A stretch of DNA of 28,767 nucleotides from Pseudomonadota bacterium (GCA_023444445.1 JAEXMK010000253.1:1-28767); one strand, 5' to 3'; counted from the stretch's first letter, positions 1 to 7,633 are shown. Notes: a model not told the origin generated them from the sequence alone. Made by a program: numbers and translations.

Positions 1-8
1 GCAGAGCT

Positions 9-38
9 GGGGCCGTCGAAAATGACGGCCCCTTTTTT
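9..38 (+). terminator. Rho-independent terminator of an upstream gene
   Basis: A perfect 9-bp stem, GGGGCCGTC at 9-17 and GACGGCCCC at 24-32, encloses a 6-nt loop and is followed by six T residues (33-38). It most likely ends a plus-strand gene lying left of the window. Confidence 0.85.
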
Positions 39-46
39 GTTTTGAA

Positions 47-215
47 TATGGAGCGAGCGGGGGCGGCACATTTCTTCTCCCCGCCGGGGAGAAGTCCGCG
101 GCAGCGGGATGAGGGGGGCAAGCTCTCCGAATTCCGGGAACGTTGCCCCCTCATCCGACCCTTCGGGCCACCTTCTCCCCGCCGGGGAGAAGAAACATGC
201 GGCAACGTCCAGCCG
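47..215 (+). repeat. RIME-like intergenic palindromic repeat, copy 1
   Basis: Two near-identical GC-rich palindromes (CTTCTCCCC...GGGGAGAAG) at 74-94 and 172-192 enclose about 77 bp containing GCGGCAGCGGGATGAG and CCCTTCGGGCCACC. The same architecture occurs at about 7490-7625 (same orientation), 9280-9440 and 12360-12515 (opposite orientation). Similarity to copy 3 extends beyond the palindromes: GGAGCGAG on the left and GCGGCAACG on the right both recur inverted there. This matches the two-palindrome layout of Rhizobium-specific intergenic mosaic elements; the family name is from memory. The short open frames crossing it are products of the repeat, not genes. Confidence 0.8.
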
Positions 216-234
216 CAATTAGCTAGCCTTGCAG

Positions 235-996
235 TCAAAACAGCGACATCTGCCCCTCGTCCTTCGGCGGTTTGACCTTTGCCAGAGGCACGCTTTCCGG
301 CACCGGCTCGATGAGATCGGCCCCGACATTGGCGACCTTGTTGACCTTGTCCGAGACGGGAATCATCTCGAAAAAATCGTCCTGAACCGGCCGCATCAGA
401 TCGGCGACCTCGCGTGGTTCCTGGGTCTTGCAATCCAGCCAGCGGCTAAAATCTTCGGGGGCAATGACCACGGGCATACGGTCGTGGATACGGCCGATCG
501 TGGCATTGGCGGCCGTTGTGAGGATCGCGCCGGTATCGACCTCCGAGCCATCGGCGGAAGACCATGTTTCCATGAGGCCGGCGAAGGCGACGATGCCGCC
601 TTTCTTCGGGCGAATGAAATAGGGTTGCGGCTTGCCGCCCTCCTCCTTGGGCGGGCGTCGCCATTCGTAGAAGCCGGTGGCGGGCACGAGCACGCGACGA
701 TGGCGCATGGCGGCGCGGAAGGAGGCTTTGCCGATTGCCGTCTCCGAACGGGCGTTGATAAGCAGCGGAAAATCCTTGGGGTCCTTTACCCAGCCCGGCA
801 GGAAACCCCAGCGGACGAGCACGGCGCGGCGGTTGGGCAGGTTGCTGCCCCGCTCCTGCCGCTCGCCTTCCATGACGATCAAGATGGGCTGCGTCGGCGC
901 GATATTATAGCGGGCGGGAAATTCTTCGACGCTGATGAGATCAAGAAAGTCGGCGACCTCCTCAGGCGTTGCTTCCAGCACAAAACGTCCGCACAT
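235..996 (-). CDS. yedK: SRAP/YedK-family abasic-site DNA-protein crosslink protein
   Basis: A 253-residue protein of the SRAP family (YedK in bacteria, HMCES in animals), which forms a thiazolidine crosslink with abasic sites in single-stranded DNA through the N-terminal cysteine. The frame is open further upstream, but the start was set at the ATG giving MCGRF, because Cys2 must become N-terminal after Met removal and a GAGG ribosome-binding site lies about 8 nt before it. Other expected active-site residues are present: Asn81 (NARSET), Glu111 (GFYEW) and His171 (HDRMPVV). Length is typical. It ends next to repeat copy 1 and is followed upstream by ynfA on the same strand with only 10 nt between them, so co-transcription is possible. 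No SOS box was identified. Confidence 0.93.
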   Translation of the reverse strand: MCGRFVLEATPEEVADFLDLISVEEFPARYNIAPTQPILIVMEGERQERGSNLPNRRAVLVRWGFLPGWVKDPKDFPLLINARSETAIGKASFRAAMRHRRVLVPATGFYEWRRPPKEEGGKPQPYFIRPKKGGIVAFAGLMETWSSADGSEVDTGAILTTAANATIGRIHDRMPVVIAPEDFSRWLDCKTQEPREVADLMRPVQDDFFEMIPVSDKVNKVANVGADLIEPVPESVPLAKVKPPKDEGQMSLF

Positions 997-1006
997 GGTT
1001 CTGTCC

Positions 1007-1330
1007 TCAGCCCCTGGGTCCAAACAGGATGATGGCGGTGCCAAAAAGGCAGACAGCGCCGCCGGCGATATCCCACCTATCCGGCGCATGCCCCTCCACG
1101 CCCCACAGCCAGAAAAGCGAGGCTGCGATATAGATTCCGCCATAGGCGGCATAGGCCCTGCCCGCTGCTTCCGTCGGAACGAGCGTCAGAAGCCATGCGA
1201 AGGCCGCAAGCGAAAGCAGGCCGGGCAACAATATCCAACCGGTCTTGCCGAGTTTCAGCCAGGCCCAGAAGGAAAAACAGCCGGCGATTTCGGCAAGAGC
1301 AGCCAGAACGTAGATAAGATAGACCTTCAT
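1007..1330 (-). CDS. ynfA: YnfA/UPF0060 family small inner-membrane protein
   Basis: A 107-residue protein with four predicted hydrophobic helices and the hallmarks of the UPF0060/YnfA family, for example the ALAEIAGCF segment in helix 1 and the [10 protein letters not shown] segment in helix 3. The family resembles small multidrug-resistance transporters in size and topology; its physiological role is unsettled. The start was set at the ATG beginning MKVYLIYV, matching the usual family length of about 107 residues. An in-frame ATG nine codons upstream (at 1357) is possible, since GGTGGA abuts the chosen start with almost no spacing. It lies 10 nt upstream of yedK on the same strand. Confidence 0.85.
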   Translation of the reverse strand: MKVYLIYVLAALAEIAGCFSFWAWLKLGKTGWILLPGLLSLAAFAWLLTLVPTEAAGRAYAAYGGIYIAASLFWLWGVEGHAPDRWDIAGGAVCLFGTAIILFGPRG

Positions 1331-1463
1331 TCCACCGTCTTTAACATGCACAATCACGCCCGTTCCGGACTATAACCATTGGCGCGGAAACCAGAATCGA
1401 TTTTTCCGAGCCATGATACCACTATAGACAGGCCGGAAACGGCCGAAACAAGCGAAACCATTC

Positions 1464-1880
1464 ATGACCCTTCGTATCAAGCCCCGTGCCGCCTCTTCCG
1501 CCATCGTCAGGAATGGAGACCGGCTGCTTCTGGTGCGCCGCATCAACCCGCCATCCAAGGACATGTTCGCCTTTCCGGGCGGACGGGCCGAAGAAGGGGA
1601 AAAACCGGCCGAGACGGCACTGCGCGAATTGCAGGAAGAAACCGGCATCGTCGCCCGCCGGCCGCAGCTCTTTGCGACCTACGATCTTCCCTCGCGAGAT
1701 GCGGCAGGTGTGCTTACGAGCCACTATTTCCTGTCGGTCTTCATCGTGGAAACCGATGCCGATCCGCTGGTGACGGTGGGGGACGATGCGGCGGATGCGG
1801 GCTGGTACACATTGGCGGAAATTCGCCTGTTGCCGGCGCCCGAAAGCGTCGTCGAATGCGCCGAGCGCCTGCTTGCATGA
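1464..1880 (+). CDS. Nudix hydrolase
   Basis: A 138-residue single-domain Nudix protein. The complete Nudix box GX5EX7REUXEEXGU runs from Gly40 to Ile62, with the metal-binding REL-EE core at Arg54-Glu59. Family members hydrolyse nucleoside diphosphates linked to another moiety (ADP-ribose, oxidised dNTPs, NADH and others); the substrate cannot be read from this sequence. The short N-terminal part before the box fits an ADP-ribose pyrophosphatase or MutT-like housecleaning enzyme. It is transcribed away from ynfA, and no strong ribosome-binding site precedes the ATG. Confidence 0.9.
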   Translation: MTLRIKPRAASSAIVRNGDRLLLVRRINPPSKDMFAFPGGRAEEGEKPAETALRELQEETGIVARRPQLFATYDLPSRDAAGVLTSHYFLSVFIVETDADPLVTVGDDAADAGWYTLAEIRLLPAPESVVECAERLLA

Positions 1881-1936
1881 TTGCCAGCCAACCAGAATCG
1901 CTATTATTTAGGACCGATCCGCCCGCCGGATGGTCG

Positions 1937-1970
1937 CGAGCCAACAGTTCACGAGCCAATAGTTCACGAG
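1937..1970 (+). repeat. Two-copy 15-bp tandem repeat
   Basis: CGAGCCAACAGTTCA (1937-1951) is repeated as CGAGCCAATAGTTCA (1952-1966) with one mismatch, followed by a partial third unit CGAG. It lies between the Nudix gene and the TIGR02301-family gene, 27 nt before the latter's start, so it may lie in its promoter or leader. Confidence 0.7.
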
Positions 1971-1996
1971 TATGTGTGGGGCAGAATAGAATTTTG

Positions 1997-2431
1997 ATGC
2001 GGCCAACCATCTTCCTGTCTCTTTTTCTGACAATGCTTGCCACATCAGGGCAAGGGGGCGTCGCTTATGCGCAGCCTTCAAAATCCGTTTCCGAGGTGCG
2101 TCCCGCGGAAGCGGCACCGCCCAAACCCGCTCCCTACGACGACAAGCTGGCGCGGCTTTCGGAAATATTGGGCGCGGTGCAATACTTAAGAACCCTGTGC
2201 CCCTCTTCCGGACCGGAAGACTGGCGCAAATCGATGAGCGACCTGCTGGCAGCGGACACGGTCAGCGAACCCGAACGACGCCAACGTATGACGGCCGCAT
2301 TCAACCGTGGATATCGCTCTTTTGCGGCCATCCACACCAGTTGCACACGCGCCGCCATCATGGCAGAAGAGAACTACCGTAACGAAGGGGCAACACTCGC
2401 GCAGGAAATCGCGGCCAGGTTCGGAAATTAA
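1997..2431 (+). CDS. TIGR02301-family exported protein of unknown function
   Basis: A 144-residue protein. Residues 1-25 form a signal peptide (MRPTIF, then a hydrophobic stretch, cleavage likely after AYA before Gln), followed by a Pro/Ala-rich linker to about residue 45 and a helical domain of about 95 residues. The segments YLRTLC, FNRGYRSFA and NYRNEGATLA match my memory of the TIGR02301 family, found mainly in Rhizobiales, with no assigned function. Two conserved cysteines (in RTLC and HTSC) could form a periplasmic disulfide. The open frame extends far upstream through the Nudix gene, so the start was placed at the ATG directly before the signal peptide; the ribosome-binding site is weak. 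Confidence 0.75.
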   Translation: MRPTIFLSLFLTMLATSGQGGVAYAQPSKSVSEVRPAEAAPPKPAPYDDKLARLSEILGAVQYLRTLCPSSGPEDWRKSMSDLLAADTVSEPERRQRMTAAFNRGYRSFAAIHTSCTRAAIMAEENYRNEGATLAQEIAARFGN

Positions 2432-2450
2432 AGGTTTATTAACCTCTTTT
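2432..2450 (+). terminator. Weak terminator-like hairpin
   Basis: AGGTT (2432-2436) and AACCT (2441-2445) form a 5-bp stem with a TATT loop, followed by CTTTT. It directly abuts the stop codon of the TIGR02301 gene. The stem is short, so termination would be inefficient. Confidence 0.35.
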
Positions 2451-2536
2451 CGCCGCAGCCCGTGCCGTTTTGATAAAAGGCTGCTAGTGTTGTTAACAGG
2501 GTGGTAAGGACTTGCCCGCCCTGTCGAGGATGAAAA

Positions 2537-2794
2537 ATGCAGACAAGCCGTAACGAAATCGACGATATGATCGTGCATGAAAAGATGCAGGTCGCTCTGG
2601 AACACCAGAACGAGGCATGGGCTGACGGCATGGCCGACGGCATCGAGCCTGAGATCATCGCCGATGCCGCGATTGCTCTGGCCATGCGTGAAACCATCCG
2701 TATCCATGGCGAGGCCGGCGCGGAAGCAATGCTGGAATCGCTGCGCCAGCGTATGCTTCAGGGCGAATTTTCGCCGCAGCGGGTAATACAGTAA
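2537..2794 (+). CDS. Conserved hypothetical protein, 85 residues
   Basis: A small acidic, largely helical soluble protein without signal peptide or membrane segment. I do not recognise a named domain. GAGG lies about 8 nt before the ATG, and codon use is like that of the neighbours, which supports a real gene. It ends 14 nt before the next gene, with which it probably forms a two-gene operon. Repeated Ala/Ile/Glu heptad-like spacing in residues 35-75 suggests a helical hairpin. No function is proposed. Confidence 0.75.
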   Translation: MQTSRNEIDDMIVHEKMQVALEHQNEAWADGMADGIEPEIIADAAIALAMRETIRIHGEAGAEAMLESLRQRMLQGEFSPQRVIQ

Positions 2795-2808
2795 AGCCGG
2801 AGTCTACC

Positions 2809-3567
2809 ATGTCTTGCCTGAGCAAGGGGCTTTTGCGCTCTTCCGCCCTGCTGTCCATCATGCTTGCGTTTACCGCCGGCCCGATCAGCCTGCCTGAAAA
2901 AGCCTTTGCCCTTTCCGAGCTGAAACCCGTGCAGAAGGGCGAAAGCGAGCCGCAGGCGCAGAACGGCGAACAGCCACAGCCTGCGGAGCCCGACGAGGTC
3001 GAAGGCGATTCGGAAGGCATTCCCCTGCCCGACCCGCTGGTTGACCGCTCCGCCAACCAGACGAACCAGCAATCTGCCAAGCCAGATACGACGCCGGAAA
3101 TGTCCGTTGTCATCGAGCACGATATTTCCAAGGCGCCGGAGCCTGTGCGCAAGCTGCGCCAGCAGATCATCGATGCCGCCGCGTCGGGCGATATCGAGAA
3201 ACTGCGGCCCTTCATCGCCGCCGGGCAGAATCAGCTCCGCATCGACGGCAGCGACAGCGAAGACCCGATTGCGGCGCTTAAAAGTTATTCCGGTGACCCT
3301 GACGGCCTGGAAGTGCTGGCGATCATCATCGACCTGCTGTCGACCGGCTACGCCCATGTCGATGCCGGCACCCCTGACGAAGCCTATGTCTTCCCCTATT
3401 TCGCCGGGAAACCGCTGAATACGCTGACTGCGCCGGAAAAGGTGGAGTTGCTGCGCATAATCACGGCGGGCGATCTGGCGGATATGCAGGAATATGGCAA
3501 TTACAGCTTCTACCGCATCGGCATTTCGCCCGATGGCAAGTGGAAGTTCTTCACCGCCGGCGATTGA
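2809..3567 (+). CDS. Putative exported protein of unknown function
   Basis: A 252-residue protein with an N-terminal signal sequence (hydrophobic residues about 9-27, possible cleavage after KAFA near residue 36). A low-complexity Glu/Gln/Pro/Asp-rich linker follows (about 40-100), then a compact C-terminal domain of about 140 residues with the segments AASGDIEKLRPFI, YVFPYFA and NYSFYRIGISPDGKWKFFTAGD. The first resembles an ankyrin-like helix pair, but only one copy is seen. I recognise it only as a rhizobial conserved hypothetical, probably periplasmic. GGAG lies 8 nt before the ATG, and the start follows the preceding gene by 14 nt. Confidence 0.75.
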   Translation: MSCLSKGLLRSSALLSIMLAFTAGPISLPEKAFALSELKPVQKGESEPQAQNGEQPQPAEPDEVEGDSEGIPLPDPLVDRSANQTNQQSAKPDTTPEMSVVIEHDISKAPEPVRKLRQQIIDAAASGDIEKLRPFIAAGQNQLRIDGSDSEDPIAALKSYSGDPDGLEVLAIIIDLLSTGYAHVDAGTPDEAYVFPYFAGKPLNTLTAPEKVELLRIITAGDLADMQEYGNYSFYRIGISPDGKWKFFTAGD

Positions 3568-3689
3568 TCTCATCCCGGCGCTTGCCGTTCTCAGGTAAAA
3601 ATCCTAACTGTGCGGAATGAGCATTCCGGCAAAGTGCATCTGCCGCTTGCCGGATATTGAATAGTCTCGACGAACCGAACGGTGACGCC

Positions 3690-4538
3690 ATGTCTTCCGC
3701 CTTTCTTGCCGACCGCCGCCTGATCCGGGTTTCCGGCACCGGCGCCGAGGAATTTCTGAACAATCTGATCACGACCGATGTCGAAAACCTGCCGGAAGGC
3801 GAAGCCCGCGCATCGGCGCTTCTCACACCGCAGGGCAAGATCCTGTTCGATTTCCTGATCTGGCGCGACGGCGGGGGCTATCTCGTTGAAACGGGTGCCG
3901 CCGAGCAGGATGCGCTGCTGCGTCGCCTGACCATGTACAAGCTGCGCGCGCCGGTCGATCTGAAAGCGGAAGCCGTCGAAGGCGTCAGCGTTTTCTGGGG
4001 CGAAACCGCGCCGGAGGCAGGCGTAAAAGATGGCCGTTTCGCCAAGGCGAAAGTCGATCTCTGGCGTGTGCCGGGCGTCTTCGCCTCTGGCGAGGCCGCA
4101 GCCTATGAGGCACTGCGCATAGAGCACGGCATTGCAGAATCCGGCCAAGATTATGCGCTGCAGGATGCTTTTCCCCATGATGTGCTGATGGATGTGAACG
4201 ACGGCGTTTCCTTCAAGAAGGGCTGCTTCGTTGGCCAGGAGGTCGTCTCGCGCATGAAACATCGCGGCACGGCGAGACGGCGCGTCGTGACCGTATCGAC
4301 TGACGGCACACTTCCCGTCAGCGGGACGGAGATTACGGCCAATGGAAAACCGGTCGGCGCGCTGGGGACCGTTCACGGCAACAGGGCGCTTGCCATCGTG
4401 CGAACCGACCGTATTGCCGATGCGCTTGCCGCCGGCACACCGCTCCTTGCGGATAATGTCGCGGTGAGCGTGGCCCTGCCGTCGTGGAGCGGTCTCTCCT
4501 TCCCGGCGACCGATCCGGCGGCTCGGGCGGAGGACTGA
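3690..4538 (+). CDS. ygfZ: YgfZ/GcvT-family folate-binding Fe-S cluster assembly protein
   Basis: A 282-residue protein of the GcvT-like YgfZ (COG0354, IBA57/CAF17) family, which uses a folate to support maturation or repair of some Fe-S enzymes. The diagnostic motif KGCFVGQE, with the conserved cysteine, is present around residues 178-185. The N-terminal segment RLIRVSGTGAEEFLNNLITTD is the typical GcvT-like start. The frame is open 11 codons upstream from a TTG, but the ATG giving MSSAFLADRR fits the family. It heads a tight plus-strand cluster: the next gene starts 2 nt after its stop. Coordinates 3568-3689 before it hold no recognisable gene. Confidence 0.92.
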   Translation: MSSAFLADRRLIRVSGTGAEEFLNNLITTDVENLPEGEARASALLTPQGKILFDFLIWRDGGGYLVETGAAEQDALLRRLTMYKLRAPVDLKAEAVEGVSVFWGETAPEAGVKDGRFAKAKVDLWRVPGVFASGEAAAYEALRIEHGIAESGQDYALQDAFPHDVLMDVNDGVSFKKGCFVGQEVVSRMKHRGTARRRVVTVSTDGTLPVSGTEITANGKPVGALGTVHGNRALAIVRTDRIADALAAGTPLLADNVAVSVALPSWSGLSFPATDPAARAED

Positions 4539-4540
4539 GA

Positions 4541-5164
4541 GTGTCGCCCGCAAAAAGCCCGCGCGCCTGGCAGCGCATGCTGTCCGGCCGGCGGCTCGAT
4601 CTGCTCGACCCTTCCCCTCTCGATGTGGAAATCGCCGATATCGCCCATGGCCTTGCCCGCGTTGCCCGCTGGAACGGCCAGACGCGCGGTGACCACGCCT
4701 TTTCCGTCGCTCAGCATTGCCTGATCGTCGAGACCATTTTTGGCCGCATGTTCACCGGTGCCACGCCTGACGAGATGCAGATGGCGCTTCTGCACGATGC
4801 GCCGGAATATGTGATCGGCGACATGATCTCGCCCTTCAAATCCGTCGTCGGCGGTGGTTACAAGACCGTGGAGAAGCGGCTGGAGGCCGCCGTGCATCTG
4901 CGTTTCGGCCTGCCACCGCATGCGTCGCGAGACTTGAAGGACTGCATCAAGAAGGCCGACACGGTTGCCGCCTTCTTCGAAGCGACCGAGCTTGCCGGTT
5001 TTTCCATCGCCGAGGCGCAGAAATTCTTCGGCCTGCCGCGCGGCATTACCCGCGACATGTTCGATATCACACCACTTCCTTCGACGGAGGCACAGAGACT
5101 GTTCATCGCGCGCTTCGAGGCAATCGAGACGCTGCGCGTGACCAGGGGCGGGACCGCGACATGA
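4541..5164 (+). CDS. HD-superfamily hydrolase (YfbR-like)
   Basis: A 207-residue protein with HD-domain metal ligands: His52 in GDHAFSVAQH, the HD dyad His85-Asp86 in LLHDAPEYVIGD, and a later Asp in KKADTVAAFFEA. The LLHDAPEY..GDMISPFK pattern resembles the YfbR 5'-deoxynucleotidase group, so nucleotide hydrolysis is plausible, but the substrate is not shown. The start was set at the GTG 2 nt after the ygfZ stop, with GGAGG about 8 nt before it; the ATG further upstream would overlap ygfZ by 55 nt. Its last codons overlap the next gene (ATGA), indicating translational coupling. Confidence 0.85.
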   Translation: MSPAKSPRAWQRMLSGRRLDLLDPSPLDVEIADIAHGLARVARWNGQTRGDHAFSVAQHCLIVETIFGRMFTGATPDEMQMALLHDAPEYVIGDMISPFKSVVGGGYKTVEKRLEAAVHLRFGLPPHASRDLKDCIKKADTVAAFFEATELAGFSIAEAQKFFGLPRGITRDMFDITPLPSTEAQRLFIARFEAIETLRVTRGGTAT

Positions 5165-5730
5165 CGGCCATTGTGGTATCGCCGCTCTCGCGGATCGCCG
5201 AAATGGCCGTAAGGCATAAGGCCCGCGAAATGGTGACTTTGATCGCCAAAGAGCAGAACTTTCACCGCCCGGCCGTCATTACCGCCGAGCGGCATCTGAC
5301 GCTTGCCATGAACGATATCGCCTTCAAGGGTACCGGCGATCTTATTGCGCCTGATGATGCGCATGTGCTGAAGCTCATCGATTTTGCGCGGGAATGGGAT
5401 CAATCCGCGCCGCTGCTCATCCATTGCTGGATGGGGATTTCGCGCTCGCCTGCGGCTGCCGTCATTGCCGCACTCAGCCTTTATCCTGATCAGGATGAGA
5501 ACGAGCTTGCGCTTCGCCTGCGCGCCGTATCCCCCTATGCCACGCCCAATGCCCGAATCATCGCCATCGGCGACCGGCTGCTGGGGCGCGAGGGCCGGCT
5601 CATCAAGGCCATCAAGGCGATCGGCCGGGGGGCGGATACCAATGGCAACGTGCCTTTCGTGCTGTCGCTTGGCGGCGAAGGCCTGATTCTGGGCGGAACC
5701 GCTGCGGCACCCATTCGTTACCAACCCTGA
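5161..5730 (+). CDS. Tyrosine/dual-specificity phosphatase-like protein
   Basis: A 189-residue protein with the cysteine phosphatase signature HCWMGISRSPAA: Cys89 and Arg95 form the CX5R loop. An Asp that could act as general acid (NDIAF or PDDAH, residues 52-67) precedes it, as in dual-specificity phosphatases. Many rhizobial genomes encode this protein as a protein-tyrosine-phosphatase-like enzyme; its substrate (phosphoprotein, phosphoinositide or nucleotide) is not known to me. The ATG overlaps the stop of the HD hydrolase by 4 nt, so the two products are probably made together and may act in one pathway. Confidence 0.82.
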   Translation: MTAIVVSPLSRIAEMAVRHKAREMVTLIAKEQNFHRPAVITAERHLTLAMNDIAFKGTGDLIAPDDAHVLKLIDFAREWDQSAPLLIHCWMGISRSPAAAVIAALSLYPDQDENELALRLRAVSPYATPNARIIAIGDRLLGREGRLIKAIKAIGRGADTNGNVPFVLSLGGEGLILGGTAAAPIRYQP

Positions 5731-5756
5731 ACGGCAATAAAATCACGGGATAATTC

Positions 5757-6578
5757 ATGGAACAACAGGCAACCGATATCCTCGTCGCATCGCAGACGGC
5801 TGTGCGCCAAGCGAGCGCGCTGGCGGTGCAATATTCCTTTTCGGTCATCGGTGCGCTGCTGCTGCTGATCATTGGCTGGCTGGCGGCCGCCTTCCTGCAG
5901 CGCTGGGCGTTTCAAGGCCTCTCGCGCATCCGCGGTTTTGATGCAACGCTTGCCGGTTTCTTCGCGGGCGGCATCCGTTATGTCGTGCTCATTCTTGTCA
6001 TCGTCATGGTGCTTGGCCAGTTCGGGGTGCAGACGGCCTCCATTCTCGCGGCCCTCGGCGCTGCCGGTCTTGCCATCGGTCTTGCGCTGCAAGGCACGCT
6101 GCAGAACATCGCCGCAGGCATCATGCTGCTGGTTTTGCGCCCCTTTCGGGTTGGCGAATATATTGAGACCAGTTCCGTCAGCGGAACGATCATTGAAATC
6201 GGGCTGTTTGCCACCGAACTCAAAACGAGTGACGGGCTTTACCGGCTCGCGCCCAATTCCACACTCTGGAATGTGCCGATCACCAATTACAGCCGCTTCC
6301 CTTCGCGCCGTCACGAATTGAGCCTGACGGTCAAGAACGACGAGGATCTGGCTGCCGCGCAGGATATGCTGATGCGCGTGGTGCGTTCGGAAAGCCGGGT
6401 GCTGCTGGACCCCGCCCCCGTGACTTTCGTCGATTCCGTCAGCGCCGACAGCGCCACCGTGAAGTTGCGTTACTGGGTGCGCAGCGACAGCTATTTCGCA
6501 ACGACCCGCGATGTGACGAAAGCCATGAAACTCGCTTTTGACGAACGCAAGGCTGAGGTAAGCGCACAGCCCGCCTGA
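5757..6578 (+). CDS. Small-conductance mechanosensitive channel, MscS family
   Basis: A 273-residue inner-membrane protein of the size of E. coli MscS. Hydrophobic segments lie at about residues 25-45 (TM1), 72-92 (TM2) and 97-125 (TM3). TM3 carries the Gly/Ala-rich pore helix AALGAAGLAIGLALQGTLQNIAAG, followed by the LRPFRVGEYIE beta-domain signature and a cytoplasmic alpha/beta domain. MscS channels open on membrane tension to release solutes during hypo-osmotic shock. It starts 26 nt after the phosphatase gene and is the last gene before a strong terminator, so it may be the distal gene of the ygfZ cluster. Confidence 0.92.
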   Translation: MEQQATDILVASQTAVRQASALAVQYSFSVIGALLLLIIGWLAAAFLQRWAFQGLSRIRGFDATLAGFFAGGIRYVVLILVIVMVLGQFGVQTASILAALGAAGLAIGLALQGTLQNIAAGIMLLVLRPFRVGEYIETSSVSGTIIEIGLFATELKTSDGLYRLAPNSTLWNVPITNYSRFPSRRHELSLTVKNDEDLAAAQDMLMRVVRSESRVLLDPAPVTFVDSVSADSATVKLRYWVRSDSYFATTRDVTKAMKLAFDERKAEVSAQPA

Positions 6579-6611
6579 GGCCTGACGGCTGACCCTTCCT
6601 GCATAGTTTCA

Positions 6612-6644
6612 AGCGCGGTGGCTCAAACAGCCATCGCGCTTTTT
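6612..6644 (+). terminator. Rho-independent terminator after the MscS gene
   Basis: AGCGCGGTGGCT (6612-6623) pairs with AGCCATCGCGCT (6629-6640) through a 12-bp stem with one G-T wobble and a 5-nt loop, followed by TTTTC. It lies 33 nt after the channel gene's stop. Confidence 0.88.
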
Positions 6645-6669
6645 CGTGACTGCACATCGACACGCACCC

Positions 6670-6698
6670 TTGCGTCCCGTCAAAGACGCCTCTATAGG
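6670..6698 (+). promoter_or_regulatory. Putative sigma-70-type promoter of zinT
   Basis: TTGCGT (6670-6675) and TATAGG (6693-6698) are separated by 17 nt and would start transcription near 6705, at the edge of the adjacent palindrome. The match is moderate and the site is inferred only from sequence and position. Confidence 0.45.
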
Positions 6699-6705
6699 TC
6701 CATAC

Positions 6706-6723
6706 GTAATGTTATTACGTTAC
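6706..6723 (+). promoter_or_regulatory. Probable Zur operator upstream of zinT
   Basis: GTAATGTTATTACGTTAC is an imperfect 18-bp palindrome resembling the AT-rich Zur box of alphaproteobacteria (ATGTTATA..TAACAT-like). A shorter perfect inverted repeat, ACGTAAT-GTT-ATTACGT, covers 6704-6720. It overlaps the predicted transcription start and lies 35 nt before the zinT ATG, as expected for a repressor that blocks transcription when zinc is plentiful. The link to Zur rests on family knowledge and on the identity of the downstream gene. Confidence 0.65.
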
Positions 6724-6757
6724 TTATCTTGATCACAGACTGAAGAGGGCCGAAACA

Positions 6758-7438
6758 ATGCAGAAGACACTGATCCGCGTCACCGGCGCGCTCGCGCTTG
6801 GTTCCATGCTGCTGGCGGCAGCCGCGGCAACCGCTGCCAGCAGCGACAAATCCGCTGCCCACAGCCATGACCATGGTCATGACCACCAGATGACCGAGGC
6901 GGAAAAGCAGATTTACAAGGGTTACTTCGAGGATGCCCAGGTGAAACCCCGCGCGCTTTCCGATTGGGAAGGCGATTGGCAATCGGTTTATCCCTACCTG
7001 CTGAACGGCTCGCTCGACAGCGTCATGGCCGAAAAGGCCGCACATGGCGACAAGACGGCGGCCGAATATCGGGCCTATTACGAGATCGGCTACAAGACGG
7101 ATGTGAACCGCATCGTCATCAAGGCTGACAGCGTCGCATTCTACAAGGACGGCAAGCCCGCCGAAGGCACCTATGTCAGCGACGGTCATGAGATCCTGAC
7201 CTACAAGAAGGGCAATCGCGGGGTCCGCTATATCTTCAAGAAAACCGCCGGCGACGAGGCCGCGCCGCAATTCATCCAGTTCAGCGACCACTCCATCGCT
7301 CCGGTCAAGGCCGGCCATTACCATCTTTACTGGGGCAATGACCGCAAGGCGCTTCTGGACGAGGTGACCAATTGGCCGACCTACTATCCGTTCCTGATGG
7401 ACGGTGCTGATATCGTCAAGGAAATGGCCGCACATTAA
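6758..7438 (+). CDS. zinT: ZinT-family periplasmic zinc-binding protein
   Basis: A 226-residue exported protein. A signal peptide (about residues 1-27, ending TAAS) is followed by a His/Asp-rich metal-binding stretch, HSHDHGHDHQ. The ZinT (YodA) lipocalin-like domain then covers nearly all of the rest, including LSDWEGDWQSVYPYL, the GHYHLYWGND motif carrying the conserved histidines, and NWPTYYPF near the C-terminus. ZinT proteins bind zinc in the periplasm and help deliver it to the ZnuABC importer under zinc limitation. It is a single gene behind a Zur-like palindrome and a plausible promoter. No znuABC genes lie in this window. Confidence 0.95.
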   Translation: MQKTLIRVTGALALGSMLLAAAAATAASSDKSAAHSHDHGHDHQMTEAEKQIYKGYFEDAQVKPRALSDWEGDWQSVYPYLLNGSLDSVMAEKAAHGDKTAAEYRAYYEIGYKTDVNRIVIKADSVAFYKDGKPAEGTYVSDGHEILTYKKGNRGVRYIFKKTAGDEAAPQFIQFSDHSIAPVKAGHYHLYWGNDRKALLDEVTNWPTYYPFLMDGADIVKEMAAH

Positions 7439-7450
7439 GCCGTCGCACGC

Positions 7451-7466
7451 TCACGGCTTTCCGTGA
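7451..7466 (+). terminator. Short hairpin after zinT
   Basis: TCACGG-CTTT-CCGTGA is a perfect 6-bp stem 13 nt after the zinT stop. No T-tract follows, so it may only stabilise the 3' end; the following RIME-like repeat could add termination. Confidence 0.4.
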
Positions 7467-7489
7467 TCCGTAGAATGCCGAGCGGTCGC

Positions 7490-7625
7490 ACCTTTCGCCT
7501 TCTCCCCGCCGGGGAGAAGGTCGCGGCAGCGGGTTGAGGGGGCAAGCTCGCCGCATATCGCTGCCGTTGCCCCGTCATCCGACCCTTCGGGCCACCTTCT
7601 CCCCGCCGGGGAGAAGAATCGAGCG
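7490..7625 (+). repeat. RIME-like intergenic palindromic repeat, copy 2
   Basis: Palindromes at 7499-7519 and 7596-7616 (CTTCTCCCC...GGGGAGAAG) enclose the same kind of core as copy 1, in the same orientation (GCGGCAGCGGG first, GACCCTTCGGGCCACC last). It lies between the convergent zinT and ABC permease genes, ending 8 nt before the permease stop, and its hairpins can form on either strand. Confidence 0.8.
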
Positions 7626-7633
7626 GTAACCGC

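Noticed and set aside
42..275. 77-codon frame, and similar frames at 9231-9449 and 9251-9442
   Set aside because: They read through RIME-like repeats; the similar peptides reflect the repeat, not coding conservation.
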